In this document: positions 54,205-63,613 of the stretch, piece after piece | Position numbering within the stretch: the first letter of the stretch is position 1 | How the letters are laid out: the number at the start of each line of letters is the position of its first letter | Assembly: GCA_003550275.1 (NCBI GenBank) | Contig: QXCW01000002.1 | Coordinates: 1,488,001 to 1,552,000 of the forward strand | Length of the DNA: 64,000 nt | Direction: 5' to 3' | Source of the DNA: Flavobacteriaceae bacterium MAR_2010_72 | GTDB taxonomy: Bacteria > Bacteroidota > Bacteroidia > Flavobacteriales > Flavobacteriaceae | Notes under the pieces: model-generated | What the model was told of the DNA's origin: nothing | The model's input: the letters and a program-made list of their open reading frames with translations, nothing else | Databases searched by the model: none | Translations under genes and position numbers: made by a program

Positions 54205-55734
54205 TTATGGCTTTAGCTTCCGCAATTCAAAAAGGTCCTTACGTCGGTCACGTAAATTCTTTACACTTCCAAACTGGTTAAGTTCTCGTAACAGATCCAC
54301 ATCTACATCAGCAATTAAGATCATCTCTGTATTGGTGGTTGTTTCAGCCTTGACTCCGTTAGCAGGGAAGGAGAAATCGCAGGGCGTCAGCACCATGGAT
54401 TGTGCGAACTGGATATCCATATTATTCACTTTGGGCAAATTACCTACACTTCCTGCAATAGCAACATAGCATTCGTTCTCAATTGCTCTGGCTTGGGCGC
54501 AATGGCGTACACGCGAAAATCCATTTTGAGTGTCAGTCAAAAAGGGTATAAACAAAATATCCATACCTTCATCGGCTAAAATGCGACTTAATTCTGGAAA
54601 TTCGGAGTCGTAGCAGATCAACACACCTATCTTGCCACAATCAGTATCATAGGTTTTAAGTTCATTTCCACCTTGCATACCCCATACTTTAGCTTCATCG
54701 GGTGTTACATGTAATTTCTCATAACGTTCGGTCGAGCCATCACGTCTGCACAAATACCCCACATTATAGAGGAGGTCACCGCGCATTTCGGGCATACTCC
54801 CTGTGATGATATTGATATTATAGCTAATGGCCAATTTAGAAAAGCGCTGAACAATATCAGCTGTATGTTTAGCCAACTCACGAATGGCTTGAGATTCTGG
54901 TAAGTGGTTGTTCTCGGCCATAAGAGGCGCATTAAAAAATTCTGGAAAAAGCGCAAAATCACTTCGGTATGCTGCCACCGAATCCAGAAAATATTCTGCT
55001 TGCTGCATAAGGTCATCAAGGTCTTTATAGAGTCGCATTTGCCATTGGATCAAGCCCAAACGAACGATTCTTTTCTTGCTGGCTGCTTTTTTTCTTGGTT
55101 TTTCATAATAGATATTGTCCCATTCTAATAGTACGGCATATTCATTAGATTCAGCATCGCCTTCCAAGTAGCCTCTTAACACTTTTGAAGGGTGAAAGTC
55201 ATTGGAGATCTGGAAATTCAACACTGGATCATGAATTTCTTTACGCCTTACCTTTTCAATATATTCTTTAGGGGTTAAGGTATCGGCATACTTACTGTAA
55301 TTTGGGATGCGCCCGCCAAAGGCAATACCTCTTAGATTAAGACGTTCACAAAGTTCTTTGCGGTAATCGTACAAGCGTCTGCCTAGACGCAAGCCTCTAA
55401 ATTGGGATTTAATAAAAATATCAATTCCATAAAGCACATCGCCTTCAGGATTGTGTGTGCTAAAGGTATAGTTACCAGTAATATTCTTGTAATCGTGATT
55501 GCCATCAAAGGTGTCATAGTCTACAATTATCGAAAGGGCACAGCCTGCTAATTCGCCGTTTATTTTTATGACGACCTGACCTTCAGGGAATTTGTCTATC
55601 AAGGTTTTGATATGGTCTTCTCTCCAGTAGGAATTTGGCATATTGGAATACACCTCGATCATGGCACTTTTAAATTCCTGATAGTCTGAAAGGGTTAAAT
55701 ATTTGAGTTCTATATTATCAATGTCTTTGATCAT
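54205..55734 (-). CDS. GNAT acetyltransferase fused to carbon-nitrogen hydrolase
   Basis: The 509-residue protein has an N-terminal GNAT domain (about residues 1-200; FRGLRLGRRLYDYR is the acetyl-CoA loop) and a nitrilase-type domain (about 225-500). The second shows the Glu-Lys-Cys triad: Glu in FPEFFNAPL, Lys in EKLHVTPDE, Cys in LICYDSEFPE. Both sites look intact. Substrates are unknown, though an amide made or cut beside an acetylation is plausible. The gene is conserved in related bacteria. Confidence 0.9.
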   Translation of the reverse strand: MIKDIDNIELKYLTLSDYQEFKSAMIEVYSNMPNSYWREDHIKTLIDKFPEGQVVIKINGELAGCALSIIVDYDTFDGNHDYKNITGNYTFSTHNPEGDVLYGIDIFIKSQFRGLRLGRRLYDYRKELCERLNLRGIAFGGRIPNYSKYADTLTPKEYIEKVRRKEIHDPVLNFQISNDFHPSKVLRGYLEGDAESNEYAVLLEWDNIYYEKPRKKAASKKRIVRLGLIQWQMRLYKDLDDLMQQAEYFLDSVAAYRSDFALFPEFFNAPLMAENNHLPESQAIRELAKHTADIVQRFSKLAISYNINIITGSMPEMRGDLLYNVGYLCRRDGSTERYEKLHVTPDEAKVWGMQGGNELKTYDTDCGKIGVLICYDSEFPELSRILADEGMDILFIPFLTDTQNGFSRVRHCAQARAIENECYVAIAGSVGNLPKVNNMDIQFAQSMVLTPCDFSFPANGVKAETTTNTEMILIADVDVDLLRELNQFGSVKNLRDRRKDLFELRKLKP

Positions 55735-55794
55735 GTTTTATATGTTTTCTAGTGTTTAGTGTAACGATTTTGGATGCTGAAAGGAATTACCTTG

Positions 55795-56322
55795 TCAATA
55801 ATGTTGCTCCAATTGTTTGGTATGATGCTCTACATGATGGGCCGTCCACATGAGCAATTCACGAACTGGCATTTTACCCATCAATGGATGTGGTAAGATT
55901 ACCGAGTCCAGATTAACATCTGACAGTCTTCGGGTTTTATATTGCAATTTTTTACTTTCTACTTGTAAGCGGTTTAAAAGGTATTTTTTGTCATTCAATT
56001 TAGGAATACGCATCCCTTTGGAATAGGGCGAAACCATTCCTTCTTGGACATCCTTTAGGCGTTCTTGATATCTTGTTACCACGGTTTGATAATCCCTAAC
56101 TGGTCTGTTAGCTTTTCCAAACTTATAGCGCAAGATAAATTTTGGAAGACTCAAAGCATCATTCAAAGGTTTAATACTTTGAAGCAAATGAAGGGCTTGC
56201 TGGCCTGTGGTCCATTTGCCTTCTGGTCCTTGTTCCCATTTTTCATCATCTTGTGATGCAAGCCAGTCAATAAGCATTTGATGTTTTTCGTCGAGCAATT
56301 CGGCTATAGCTTCCTTCTCCAT
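55795..56322 (-). CDS. DinB-family protein
   Basis: The 175-residue four-helix protein has the DinB_2/YfiT layout with three metal histidines: His in GQQALHLLQSI, and the two in MWTAHHVEHHTKQL near the C-terminus. Some members are metal-dependent thiol transferases. The specific substrate is unknown. It lies about 60 bp before the GNAT-nitrilase gene on the same strand. Confidence 0.85.
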   Translation of the reverse strand: MEKEAIAELLDEKHQMLIDWLASQDDEKWEQGPEGKWTTGQQALHLLQSIKPLNDALSLPKFILRYKFGKANRPVRDYQTVVTRYQERLKDVQEGMVSPYSKGMRIPKLNDKKYLLNRLQVESKKLQYKTRRLSDVNLDSVILPHPLMGKMPVRELLMWTAHHVEHHTKQLEQHY

Positions 56323-56387
56323 GAGGCACTAAATTTTAGTGCAAAAGATAAGCATAAATAGTCAGAAAAACGAGCAGAATCATCACA

Positions 56388-57125
56388 CTAGTTTTGGATG
56401 ACTTCCTTTTTATCCTTTTTGTAAATGGGAATCAGATAGGACAGGTTATAACCAAAGCCAACACCAAAGCGTCCACTATCATATACCTTATTGAAACCAG
56501 GAATATAAAGGTTGCCAAAATTTTCAGGTTCGTCCTGCGAAATATAGCTTTTAAGCTGCATGTTAAAGCTAAGGTACAGATTGTTGAATACTTCGGCCTT
56601 GATGCCAATAACCAATTCTACCCACAATGCCGACAAGCCTTTAAATTCTTGTCCTTCAGTAACTGAAAATTGTTCTTCCCAATATTGATCGGTATTATAA
56701 ACTGTATAGCTATTTAGGGTTTGACTAAAGGTGCCGAAACTAGCTCTAAAGCCTCCATAGATCATATTTTCCATGTCCAACCAATTGGTGTATAAATTAT
56801 AATCGACACCAGCTTTTAAATAGCTTCCTTTTGCCGTGGTATTTAAATAGTTGGTAGATGTTGTTTTTTCTTCTGTTCCTATCTCTCCAGCCACGTATAA
56901 ACGTTTGGTTAGTCGATAGTCCCCATTAATTTCAAAACCTTTGTAATCATCATCAATGAACGATCGTGCCAGTTTACCAATATCGCCTCCAATGCGCAAT
57001 CCATAACTTTGTTTAAAGATAAGCGTATCTGCAGGCTTGGTATTATTTTGTGAAAATGATGCTACAGACCATAACATCACCATACAAAAACTAGTGATAT
57101 AATATAATGTGTGCTTCATTTTCAT
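56388..57125 (-). CDS. DUF6048 outer-membrane-type protein
   Basis: The 245-residue protein has a signal peptide (cleaved near SFSQ) and a beta-strand-rich body with alternating aromatic residues (LRIGGDIGKLARSF, VAGEIGTEEKTT, YGGFRASFG), typical of a small outer-membrane barrel. It overlaps the DUF6452 gene by about 35 bp. The two DUF genes and rlmD form a conserved flavobacterial cluster. Function unknown. Confidence 0.82.
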   Translation of the reverse strand: MKMKHTLYYITSFCMVMLWSVASFSQNNTKPADTLIFKQSYGLRIGGDIGKLARSFIDDDYKGFEINGDYRLTKRLYVAGEIGTEEKTTSTNYLNTTAKGSYLKAGVDYNLYTNWLDMENMIYGGFRASFGTFSQTLNSYTVYNTDQYWEEQFSVTEGQEFKGLSALWVELVIGIKAEVFNNLYLSFNMQLKSYISQDEPENFGNLYIPGFNKVYDSGRFGVGFGYNLSYLIPIYKKDKKEVIQN

Positions 57126-57612
57126 TGTCTATAGAAGTGGTTAATATCTCTGAACCAAATATCCAATTGTCAAAATCAATCTCGATTGTAGTTTGAGGAT
57201 CGTTAAAAATGCTCTTGTAGCCACAAGCCCTGGAAACATATACAAATTGAGGGGTATAACGTATTTCCAAAACATCGGTATTGGAAAACGTGGTGGCATT
57301 GGAATCGGTATCAAAATCGGTATCCCTTTTCAATTCAAAACGTGTGGTGGTGATAAGGCCTTCCTCTTGAAATCGTAAAGGAAGTACTATGGAATCCGTA
57401 TTTGTGCTAAAAACAATCTCGTTACCTTCAGGCATGCCTTCGCCAATAACCGAAAGTAGACGTACTTGTTTGGTTTGATCTTGGGTGTTGATATCGTAAA
57501 ATCGTATAATGAGATGTGGTGTAGTTGGTGTGCTTGCTGCGCAAATATCGTCGCGCTCACAGCTTATGCCCGTTAGGATGATAAGTAGGACTAAAACACT
57601 AAATTTCTTCAT
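57091..57612 (-). CDS. DUF6452 lipoprotein
   Basis: The 173-residue protein has a lipoprotein signal (LTGISCERDD), a compact beta domain with LIIRFYDINTQDQTKQVR, and a cysteine in SRACGYKSIF. It is read with DUF6048, whose start it overlaps, and lies 61 bp after rlmD. Function unknown. Confidence 0.82.
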   Translation of the reverse strand: MKKFSVLVLLIILTGISCERDDICAASTPTTPHLIIRFYDINTQDQTKQVRLLSVIGEGMPEGNEIVFSTNTDSIVLPLRFQEEGLITTTRFELKRDTDFDTDSNATTFSNTDVLEIRYTPQFVYVSRACGYKSIFNDPQTTIEIDFDNWIFGSEILTTSIDNENEAHIILYH

Positions 57613-57673
57613 TCAAAAGTTGTTTTTCTTTTCAATTTACAATTGACGGTTGTAAATATAGCCAGTCATTTAT

Positions 57674-59083
57674 TTATCGACGCTCTAAAAGTACAACATT
57701 TTCAACATGAAATGTTTGAGGAAACATATCAACTGGTTGTACTTTGGTTATTTTATAATTGTCTTTCATTAAGGCCAAATCCCTGGCTTGTGTTGCACTA
57801 TTACAGCTGACATAGACAATTTTTTCAGGTGCTATGGTCAGGATTTGTTGTACCACATCCTTATGCATGCCATCTCTTGGTGGATCTGTAATAATCACAT
57901 CTGGATGCCCATGAGTCTTCAAAAAATCATCATTAAAAACAACCTTCATATCACCCACGTAAAAGTCAACGTTATCAATGCCGTTAAATTGTGCATTCTG
58001 TTTAGCGGCAGAAATGGCATCTGGCACGGCTTCAACGCCGACCACCTTTTTTGCTTGCTTGGCAACAAATTGAGCAATAGTTCCTGTTCCGGTATAAAGA
58101 TCATAAACCAATTCGTTACCGGTTAATCCAGCAAAATCTCGTGTTACTTTATATAATTCATAGGCTTGTTGCGAATTGGTCTGGTAAAAAGATTTGGCAT
58201 TAATTTTAAATTTAAGACCTTCCATATCCTCATAAATATGGTCGTTTCCTTTATAACAAATAACCTCTTGATCGTAAATGGTGTCGTTTGCTTTTCCATT
58301 AATGACATATTGTAATGAAGTGATTTGCGGGAAGGTTTCCGAAAGAAAATCCAATAGCAATGTTCTATGCGCTTTGTGCTCCTTAAAAAACTGGATCAAT
58401 ACCATTAAATCACCAGTTGAAGCAGTCCGAATCATCAAAGTTCTTAAAAACCCGGTTTGATTTCTAGTATTGAAAAATTCCATTTGGTGCTTAAGGGCAA
58501 AAGTTTTGACTGCATTTCTAATGGCGTTTGATGGATCCTTTTGTAGCCAACACTTTTTAACATCCAATATCTTGTCCCACATCCCGGGGATATGAAATCC
58601 CAGAGCATTTTTATCACCCAGATCACCTTCAGAATTGATTTCATCATAGCTTAACCATCGGCTATCACTAAATGAGAATTCCATTTTGTTCCTATAAAAA
58701 AACTGTTGTTCAGAACCTAAAATGGGTTGTACATCAGGGAGTTCAAGATGTCCGATACGTTTAAGATTATTGATCACTTCATTTTGTTTATAAGCCAATT
58801 GAAACTTATAATCCATGTCCTGCCATTTACAGCCACCGCATGTTCCAAAATGTTCGCATTTAGGCGTGGTGCGCTTTTCAGAATACTTATGAAACTTGAT
58901 TGCCTTGCCTTCGTAATAAGCTTTTCGTTTTTTAAATGTTTGCACGTCAACCACATCACCGGGGACTGTATTTGATAAAAAAATCACCCTGCCATCTGGA
59001 GCTTTTCCAACAGATTTTCCTTTGGCCGCCGTATCAATAACTTCAACCTCTTCAAATATGAGCCTATTCGTTTTTCTTCCCAT
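57674..59083 (-). CDS. rlmD: 23S rRNA (uracil-C5)-methyltransferase RlmD
   Basis: The 469-residue enzyme methylates uracil 1939 of 23S rRNA with SAM. It has a TRAM domain (GKAPDGRVIFLSNTVPGD), the iron-sulfur cysteines in CEHFGTCGGCKW plus a later Cys, the SAM loop YDLYTGTGTIAQFV, and the catalytic VSCNSATQARDL. A TATTTTTG box immediately upstream would give a transcript with almost no leader. Confidence 0.94.
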   Translation of the reverse strand: MGRKTNRLIFEEVEVIDTAAKGKSVGKAPDGRVIFLSNTVPGDVVDVQTFKKRKAYYEGKAIKFHKYSEKRTTPKCEHFGTCGGCKWQDMDYKFQLAYKQNEVINNLKRIGHLELPDVQPILGSEQQFFYRNKMEFSFSDSRWLSYDEINSEGDLGDKNALGFHIPGMWDKILDVKKCWLQKDPSNAIRNAVKTFALKHQMEFFNTRNQTGFLRTLMIRTASTGDLMVLIQFFKEHKAHRTLLLDFLSETFPQITSLQYVINGKANDTIYDQEVICYKGNDHIYEDMEGLKFKINAKSFYQTNSQQAYELYKVTRDFAGLTGNELVYDLYTGTGTIAQFVAKQAKKVVGVEAVPDAISAAKQNAQFNGIDNVDFYVGDMKVVFNDDFLKTHGHPDVIITDPPRDGMHKDVVQQILTIAPEKIVYVSCNSATQARDLALMKDNYKITKVQPVDMFPQTFHVENVVLLERR

Positions 59084-59087
59084 AGTG

Positions 59088-59095
59088 CAAAAATA
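59088..59095 (-). promoter_or_regulatory. Putative -7 box for rlmD
   Basis: Reads TATTTTTG on the minus strand and ends 4 bp before the rlmD ATG. If used, transcription would start at about the A of the ATG, so the message may be leaderless. Confidence 0.4.
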
Positions 59096-59235
59096 CTAAT
59101 AGCCTTAAATAAATGTCATTTTATTTCGATTAACTTTAAAGGTTTTGAAGAAATAATTTACAACCTTAAACTTTGTGACTTTCTTTTGAACCTTTTTTCG
59201 ATTTAAACGTCTTGTATATAGAAACCCGTTAAATA

Positions 59236-59790
59236 ATGACCAAAACCAAAACCAGTACCGAGACGCAATTGGTGTTAGATTTTAAGGAAGGCGACCTAAA
59301 CGCGTTGCCGTATTTGGTTGAACGTTGGCACAAACGGTTTTGCGATAAAGCCTATTGGATTACCAAAGACGCTGAAGTTTCAAAAGATATTGCACAAGAA
59401 ACTTGGAAAGTGATTATGGCTAAAATTGGGCAATTGCAGGATGCCAATAAATTTGGAGTTTGGTCCTTGCGAATTGTGTGTTCTAAATCATTTGATTGGT
59501 TACGAAAAAAGCAACGTCATCAAAGTCAGTTGAAAGATTACCAAAAGGACCAGACCACAATTGGAATAGAATCGGTAGATGATTATGAAATCAAAAGAAA
59601 TGAACTCATGAAGGCCATTACATCATTGTCATTAGATAAACAACATGTGATTCGCTTGTTTTATTTGGAAGAGTATTCGCTAAAAGAAATGAGTAAAATT
59701 TTACAAGTTTCTACAGGAACGGTCAAATCAAGATTGTTTCATGCAAGAGAAAAATTAAAAACACTTATAAACATTAAAAAAGATCATTAA
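59236..59790 (+). CDS. ECF sigma factor
   Basis: The 184-residue protein has sigma-70 region 2 (FKEGDLNALPYLVERWHKR ... SKDIAQETWKVIM) and region 4 (LDKQHVIRLFYLEEYSLKE ... GTVKSRLFHAREKLK). No anti-sigma gene of the RskA or FecR kind follows; the next gene encodes a DUF6768 membrane protein that may take that role. Target promoters unknown. Confidence 0.92.
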   Translation: MTKTKTSTETQLVLDFKEGDLNALPYLVERWHKRFCDKAYWITKDAEVSKDIAQETWKVIMAKIGQLQDANKFGVWSLRIVCSKSFDWLRKKQRHQSQLKDYQKDQTTIGIESVDDYEIKRNELMKAITSLSLDKQHVIRLFYLEEYSLKEMSKILQVSTGTVKSRLFHAREKLKTLINIKKDH

Positions 59791-59839
59791 CAGATTTCTC
59801 ACGTTTAGAAATCACAATACAACTAGTATGAAAACACAT

Positions 59840-60214
59840 ATGGAAGACATTGACCAATTAATTAAAGACACCTTGACCAAGGAAGAAGCCAAATTTTATG
59901 ATGAGTTAGAGGAGCAAAATGTATTTCAGATGCTTGTCGGTTTATTTCGAGGCAAAAATAAATGGATCATTATTTTAATGAACGTTGTAACGCTTATCTT
60001 TTTTGGATTATTTGTGTATTGCACCGTGCGTTTTTTTGACACAGAAGTTACCAACGAACTCATTAGATGGGGCATTGGTGGTTTTGTTTGCCTCATTACG
60101 GTAAGTATGCTTAAGTTATTTGCTTGGATGCAAATGGACAAAAATGCATTGATACGGGAGTTGAAACGTTTGGAATTACAGGTATCATCCTTGTCCGCAA
60201 AATTGTCTGAATAA
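59840..60214 (+). CDS. DUF6768 membrane protein, sigma-factor partner
   Basis: The 124-residue protein begins MEDIDQLIKDTLTKEEAKFY, has two membrane helices (about residues 40-85) and a C-terminal coiled-coil-like segment (NALIRELKRLELQVSSLSAKL). The first ATG of this frame (59828) adds four residues; I prefer 59840. It lies 49 bp after the sigma factor and is likely its regulator, by context. Confidence 0.78.
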   Translation: MEDIDQLIKDTLTKEEAKFYDELEEQNVFQMLVGLFRGKNKWIIILMNVVTLIFFGLFVYCTVRFFDTEVTNELIRWGIGGFVCLITVSMLKLFAWMQMDKNALIRELKRLELQVSSLSAKLSE

Positions 60215-60353
60215 CATTTTATTTCACGGCAGATATTTAGTAATTTGCGGGCCTTTAGGGATGATTTCTCTCCCACGCTGAATTTTCGGGACTCTTCGAA
60301 AGGATAAAGGTACAGAAGGAATAGTTATTTTATTCATTTTTAATTCTTTTAAA

Positions 60354-61598
60354 ATGGCTGTTTTAGACCAATTAAATTCGCAAAAAGCGATAGATTTAGA
60401 GAACAAGTATGGTGCCCATAATTACCATCCGCTCCCAGTAGTGTTGAGTAGGGGTGAAGGGGTGTATGTTTGGGATGTTGAAGGCAAACAATATTATGAT
60501 TTTTTATCGGCGTATTCGGCCGTAAACCAAGGTCATTGCCACCCAAAAATAGTGGGAGCAATGACGGAGCAAGCACAAAACCTCACACTTACGTCGAGAG
60601 CATTTTACAATGATATGCTTGGTAAATTTGAAAAATTTGCCTGTGATTATTTTGGCTTTGAAAAGCTTTTGCCCATGAATACGGGTGCCGAAGCTGTTGA
60701 AACGGCGTTAAAACTGTGCCGTAAATGGGCTTACGAAATTAAGGGCATTGATGAAAACGAAGCAGAGATTGTGGTTTGTGAAAATAATTTTCACGGTCGT
60801 ACAACAACCATTATTTCCTTTTCAAATGATCCTGTAGCCCGTAAACACTTTGGGCCTTTTACCAAAGGCTTTATAAAAATAGAATACGATAATTTACAAG
60901 CTCTAGAAGATACTTTTAAGAGCAATCCAAATGTTGCAGGATTTTTGGTAGAGCCCATTCAAGGTGAGGCAGGAGTTTATGTACCTAGTGAAGGCTACTT
61001 ATCAAAAGCCAAAGACCTTTGTGAGCAATATGGAGTGCTTTTCATTGCGGATGAAGTACAAACGGGTATTGCAAGAACCGGAAAGTTATTGGCAGTTGAT
61101 CATGAAAACGTAAAGCCTGATGTGTTAATTCTTGGCAAAGCTTTAAGTGGTGGTGTTTATCCTGTAAGTGCTGTTTTGGCCAATGATAACATTATGAAGG
61201 TGATTACACCTGGAAATCACGGTAGTACTTTTGGAGGAAATCCGGTGGCTGCAGCCGTCGCTATTGCGGCATTGACAGTGGTTAAGGACGAAAACTTGGC
61301 CGAAAATGCCAATCGTTTAGGTAAATTATTTAGAAACGAACTTAGAACGTATATAGAAACAAGTAAAATTGCAAGGTTGGTACGTGGTAAAGGGTTGTTG
61401 AATGCCATTGTGATCAATGACGATGAAAATAGTGAGACCGCCTGGAATATTTGCTTGAAATTAAGAGATAACGGCCTTTTGGCTAAACCAACACATGGTA
61501 ATATTATTAGGTTTGCTCCACCTTTGGTAATGACCGAAGCGCAACTGATGGATTGTGTTGCCATCATCACAAAAACACTTAAGCAATTTGAAATTTAG
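60354..61598 (+). CDS. rocD: Ornithine aminotransferase
   Basis: The 414-residue class III PLP enzyme has [33 protein letters not shown], the ADEVQTGI aspartate and the PLP-lysine in [15 protein letters not shown] near residue 262. It converts ornithine to glutamate semialdehyde. Length is normal. DUF5362 follows after 8 bp. Confidence 0.95.
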   Translation: MAVLDQLNSQKAIDLENKYGAHNYHPLPVVLSRGEGVYVWDVEGKQYYDFLSAYSAVNQGHCHPKIVGAMTEQAQNLTLTSRAFYNDMLGKFEKFACDYFGFEKLLPMNTGAEAVETALKLCRKWAYEIKGIDENEAEIVVCENNFHGRTTTIISFSNDPVARKHFGPFTKGFIKIEYDNLQALEDTFKSNPNVAGFLVEPIQGEAGVYVPSEGYLSKAKDLCEQYGVLFIADEVQTGIARTGKLLAVDHENVKPDVLILGKALSGGVYPVSAVLANDNIMKVITPGNHGSTFGGNPVAAAVAIAALTVVKDENLAENANRLGKLFRNELRTYIETSKIARLVRGKGLLNAIVINDDENSETAWNICLKLRDNGLLAKPTHGNIIRFAPPLVMTEAQLMDCVAIITKTLKQFEI

Positions 61599-61606
61599 AT
61601 TTTTTT

Positions 61607-62050
61607 ATGGAAGAAAACACCTCTGCATTTGACGCTTTTGAACTCAATATGTCGAATAACGTTCTCGGGTTATTAAAAGAAACCTCTACTTGGACCTACT
61701 TTTTATCAATTCTTGGTTTTATAGGAATCGGACTCATGGTTGTTTTTGGTCTCTTGTTTTCAACTATTTTTGGAAGTATGACTCCTTATGACCAAGTTGG
61801 ATTCAATACAGGTTATTTAGGCCTTGCGTATGTAGCGCTAGCGTTGCTTTACTTTTTCCCGGTGTATTACCTTTTTAATTTTTCAAGAAAGATGAAAAAC
61901 GCGTTGCGTATGAAAAATAATGAAGACTTTGCTGCTGCATTTTCTAACTTGAAATCACACTATAAGTTTGTCGGGATATTAACCATTGTGATTATCAGTC
62001 TATACGTGTTGTTATTTTTCTTCGCGCTTATTGGAGCTTCAGCATTTTAA
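61607..62050 (+). CDS. DUF5362 membrane protein
   Basis: The 147-residue protein has three to four helices, with YFLSILGFIGIGLMVVFG, LALLYFFPVYYLFNFSRKMK and YKFVGILTIVIISLYV. It matches DUF5362. Function unknown. It overlaps the rocD transcript group and ends at a bidirectional terminator. Confidence 0.82.
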   Translation: MEENTSAFDAFELNMSNNVLGLLKETSTWTYFLSILGFIGIGLMVVFGLLFSTIFGSMTPYDQVGFNTGYLGLAYVALALLYFFPVYYLFNFSRKMKNALRMKNNEDFAAAFSNLKSHYKFVGILTIVIISLYVLLFFFALIGASAF

Positions 62051-62063
62051 GACATTATATAAC

Positions 62064-62104
62064 TAAAAAACGGCTTATCTAGATTAGTAGATAAGCCGTT
62101 TTTA
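62064..62104. terminator. Bidirectional intrinsic terminator
   Basis: AAAAACGGCTTATCTA, loop GATTAG, TAGATAAGCCGTTTTT. The 16-bp stem, with A and T tracts, serves the DUF5362 (+) and CCC-motif (-) genes. Confidence 0.9.
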
Positions 62105-62113
62105 TTGAATTTA

Positions 62114-62443
62114 TTATTGATTTTGTTCCCATTGTCCCATCATTTCTCTGGATTGCTCCATGATATTGTCCCAGCCTATAGTATAAATTCTATAAATGGT
62201 AAATAGTAAGTACAGGATGTTTATGATTAAAATGACCATCGCCACTATTTTAGCCGTATTCATTGACTTTACGGTGCTTAAGTCGTAATCTTCTGGATTG
62301 GCCTGTACAGCTTTAAGCTTATTTTGAGCTATAAAAAAGGCGATACCGGCAAGAATAAATCCAAAGCCGCCAAAGCAACAGCAAAACAAGCCAAGAATGG
62401 CAAGCACATATACTAAAGTGGGATTAAGTCGTTGTTGTTCCAT
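62114..62443 (-). CDS. CCC-motif membrane protein
   Basis: The 109-residue protein has two to three helices and the CCC motif in LGLFCCCFGGFGFILAGIAF, followed by KLKAVQANPEDYDLSTVKS. It matches the flavobacterial CCC-motif membrane protein. It lies 14 bp after the DUF2752 gene on the same strand. Confidence 0.85.
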   Translation of the reverse strand: MEQQRLNPTLVYVLAILGLFCCCFGGFGFILAGIAFFIAQNKLKAVQANPEDYDLSTVKSMNTAKIVAMVILIINILYLLFTIYRIYTIGWDNIMEQSREMMGQWEQNQ

Positions 62444-62457
62444 GATTTTAATAATTT

Positions 62458-62742
62458 TTAAGTGGTTAATTTATAAATGTAGCTAACAATTATAATTACA
62501 ACAGACAGGATGGCCAGTGTATTTATAAGTTTTGAAGCATGTTTAAATTTGAAAAAAAAGTTAATTCCTATTAAAACGAATAGGGGAATCAATGTGTAAA
62601 TAGCTGGATACATATGAAACGCGGCTACAAATTCACCATGAATTAAAAGCGAAACAGAACGTTGGCTACCACAACCCAAACATTCAAAACCGAACAGTTG
62701 TTTGTTTAGGCAAGGCAGCATAAAGTTTTCTAGTGACAGCAT
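62458..62742 (-). CDS. DUF2752 membrane protein
   Basis: The 94-residue protein starts MLSLENFMLPC and has the DUF2752 motif CLGCGSQRS, then two helices. I use the ATG at 62740-62742; a TTG six codons upstream is next to a promoter box and unlikely. It is probably co-transcribed with the CCC-motif gene. Function unknown. Confidence 0.82.
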   Translation of the reverse strand: MLSLENFMLPCLNKQLFGFECLGCGSQRSVSLLIHGEFVAAFHMYPAIYTLIPLFVLIGINFFFKFKHASKLINTLAILSVVIIIVSYIYKLTT

Positions 62743-62761
62743 TGTAGCATTGTATTGCAAC

Positions 62762-62769
62762 CAAAAATA
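62762..62769 (-). promoter_or_regulatory. Putative -7 box for the DUF2752 gene
   Basis: Reads TATTTTTG on the minus strand, 19 bp before the ATG at 62742. Confidence 0.45.
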
Positions 62770-62855
62770 TAAAAAATCGAATAGGTTTTTTAATTCCTCT
62801 AATTTAAAATTGATTTATTAAATGTAATTTTGATGGATAAAAACGTTTCAAGCCT

Positions 62856-63053
62856 ATGAATCTTTCAAAAATTATTAGCTATATCTTAATTGCCATAGGC
62901 GGAGTTGTTGCCGTATATGCCCAAGCGCAAGAAGATCAAAATCAAATGATTTTGATTGGAGGAATTGTTGTTTTAATGATTGGGGTGTATAGTGTTTCTA
63001 GAGGAATACCTGGTAAATCAAATGAAGAAGACACTAAAGATGACAATCAATAA
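62856..63053 (+). CDS. Small two-helix membrane protein
   Basis: The 65-residue protein has helices IISYILIAIGGVVAVYA and MILIGGIVVLMIGVYSV and an acidic tail. It lies 2 bp before the Smr gene. No family recognised. Confidence 0.75.
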   Translation: MNLSKIISYILIAIGGVVAVYAQAQEDQNQMILIGGIVVLMIGVYSVSRGIPGKSNEEDTKDDNQ

Positions 63054-63055
63054 TC

Positions 63056-63613
63056 ATGAATTTTAAGGTTGGCGACATAGTAGCCGTTTTGGATGACAAC
63101 ATATTTGGTACCGTTATAAAAGTTACTGGTAATACTGTCACCGTTGAGTCTTCAGATGGTTTTGAGTTTGAATTTGAAGCTCATGAGCTGATACTTTCTA
63201 AAGATCAGAATTTTTCTTCAGCAATTTTCAACGACTATTCCATAAATGAAATTTTAAAGGAAAAAGAAGCTTCTAAAAAGCGTAAAGTCCCTAAATTAAG
63301 GCCGAAAGAACGCACACTGCCTGCCATGGAGGTGGATCTTCATATACATCATTTAACCGATTCTACAAGGCAAATGAATAATTTTGAGATGTTGAATTTA
63401 CAATTGGATACGGCCAAACGTCAATTAGAATTCGCCATCAAAAAACGTATTCAAAAAGTAGTGTTTATACATGGGGTTGGTGAAGGTGTTTTAAGGGCAG
63501 AATTGGAAACACTTTTTGGACGCTACGACAATGTAAAATACTACGAAGCTGACTATAAAAAATACGGATTAGGTGCTACGGAGGTTTACATCTACCAAAA
63601 TACTAATCCCTAA
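63056..63613 (+). CDS. Smr-domain protein
   Basis: The 185-residue protein has an N-terminal beta domain (NFKVGDIVAVLDDNIFGTVI) and a C-terminal Smr domain with VDLHIHHLT and VFIHGVGEGVLRAEL. Smr domains are nucleases or nucleic-acid-binding modules. Its stop overlaps the stop of the convergent gene by 2 bp. Confidence 0.87.
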   Translation: MNFKVGDIVAVLDDNIFGTVIKVTGNTVTVESSDGFEFEFEAHELILSKDQNFSSAIFNDYSINEILKEKEASKKRKVPKLRPKERTLPAMEVDLHIHHLTDSTRQMNNFEMLNLQLDTAKRQLEFAIKKRIQKVVFIHGVGEGVLRAELETLFGRYDNVKYYEADYKKYGLGATEVYIYQNTNP

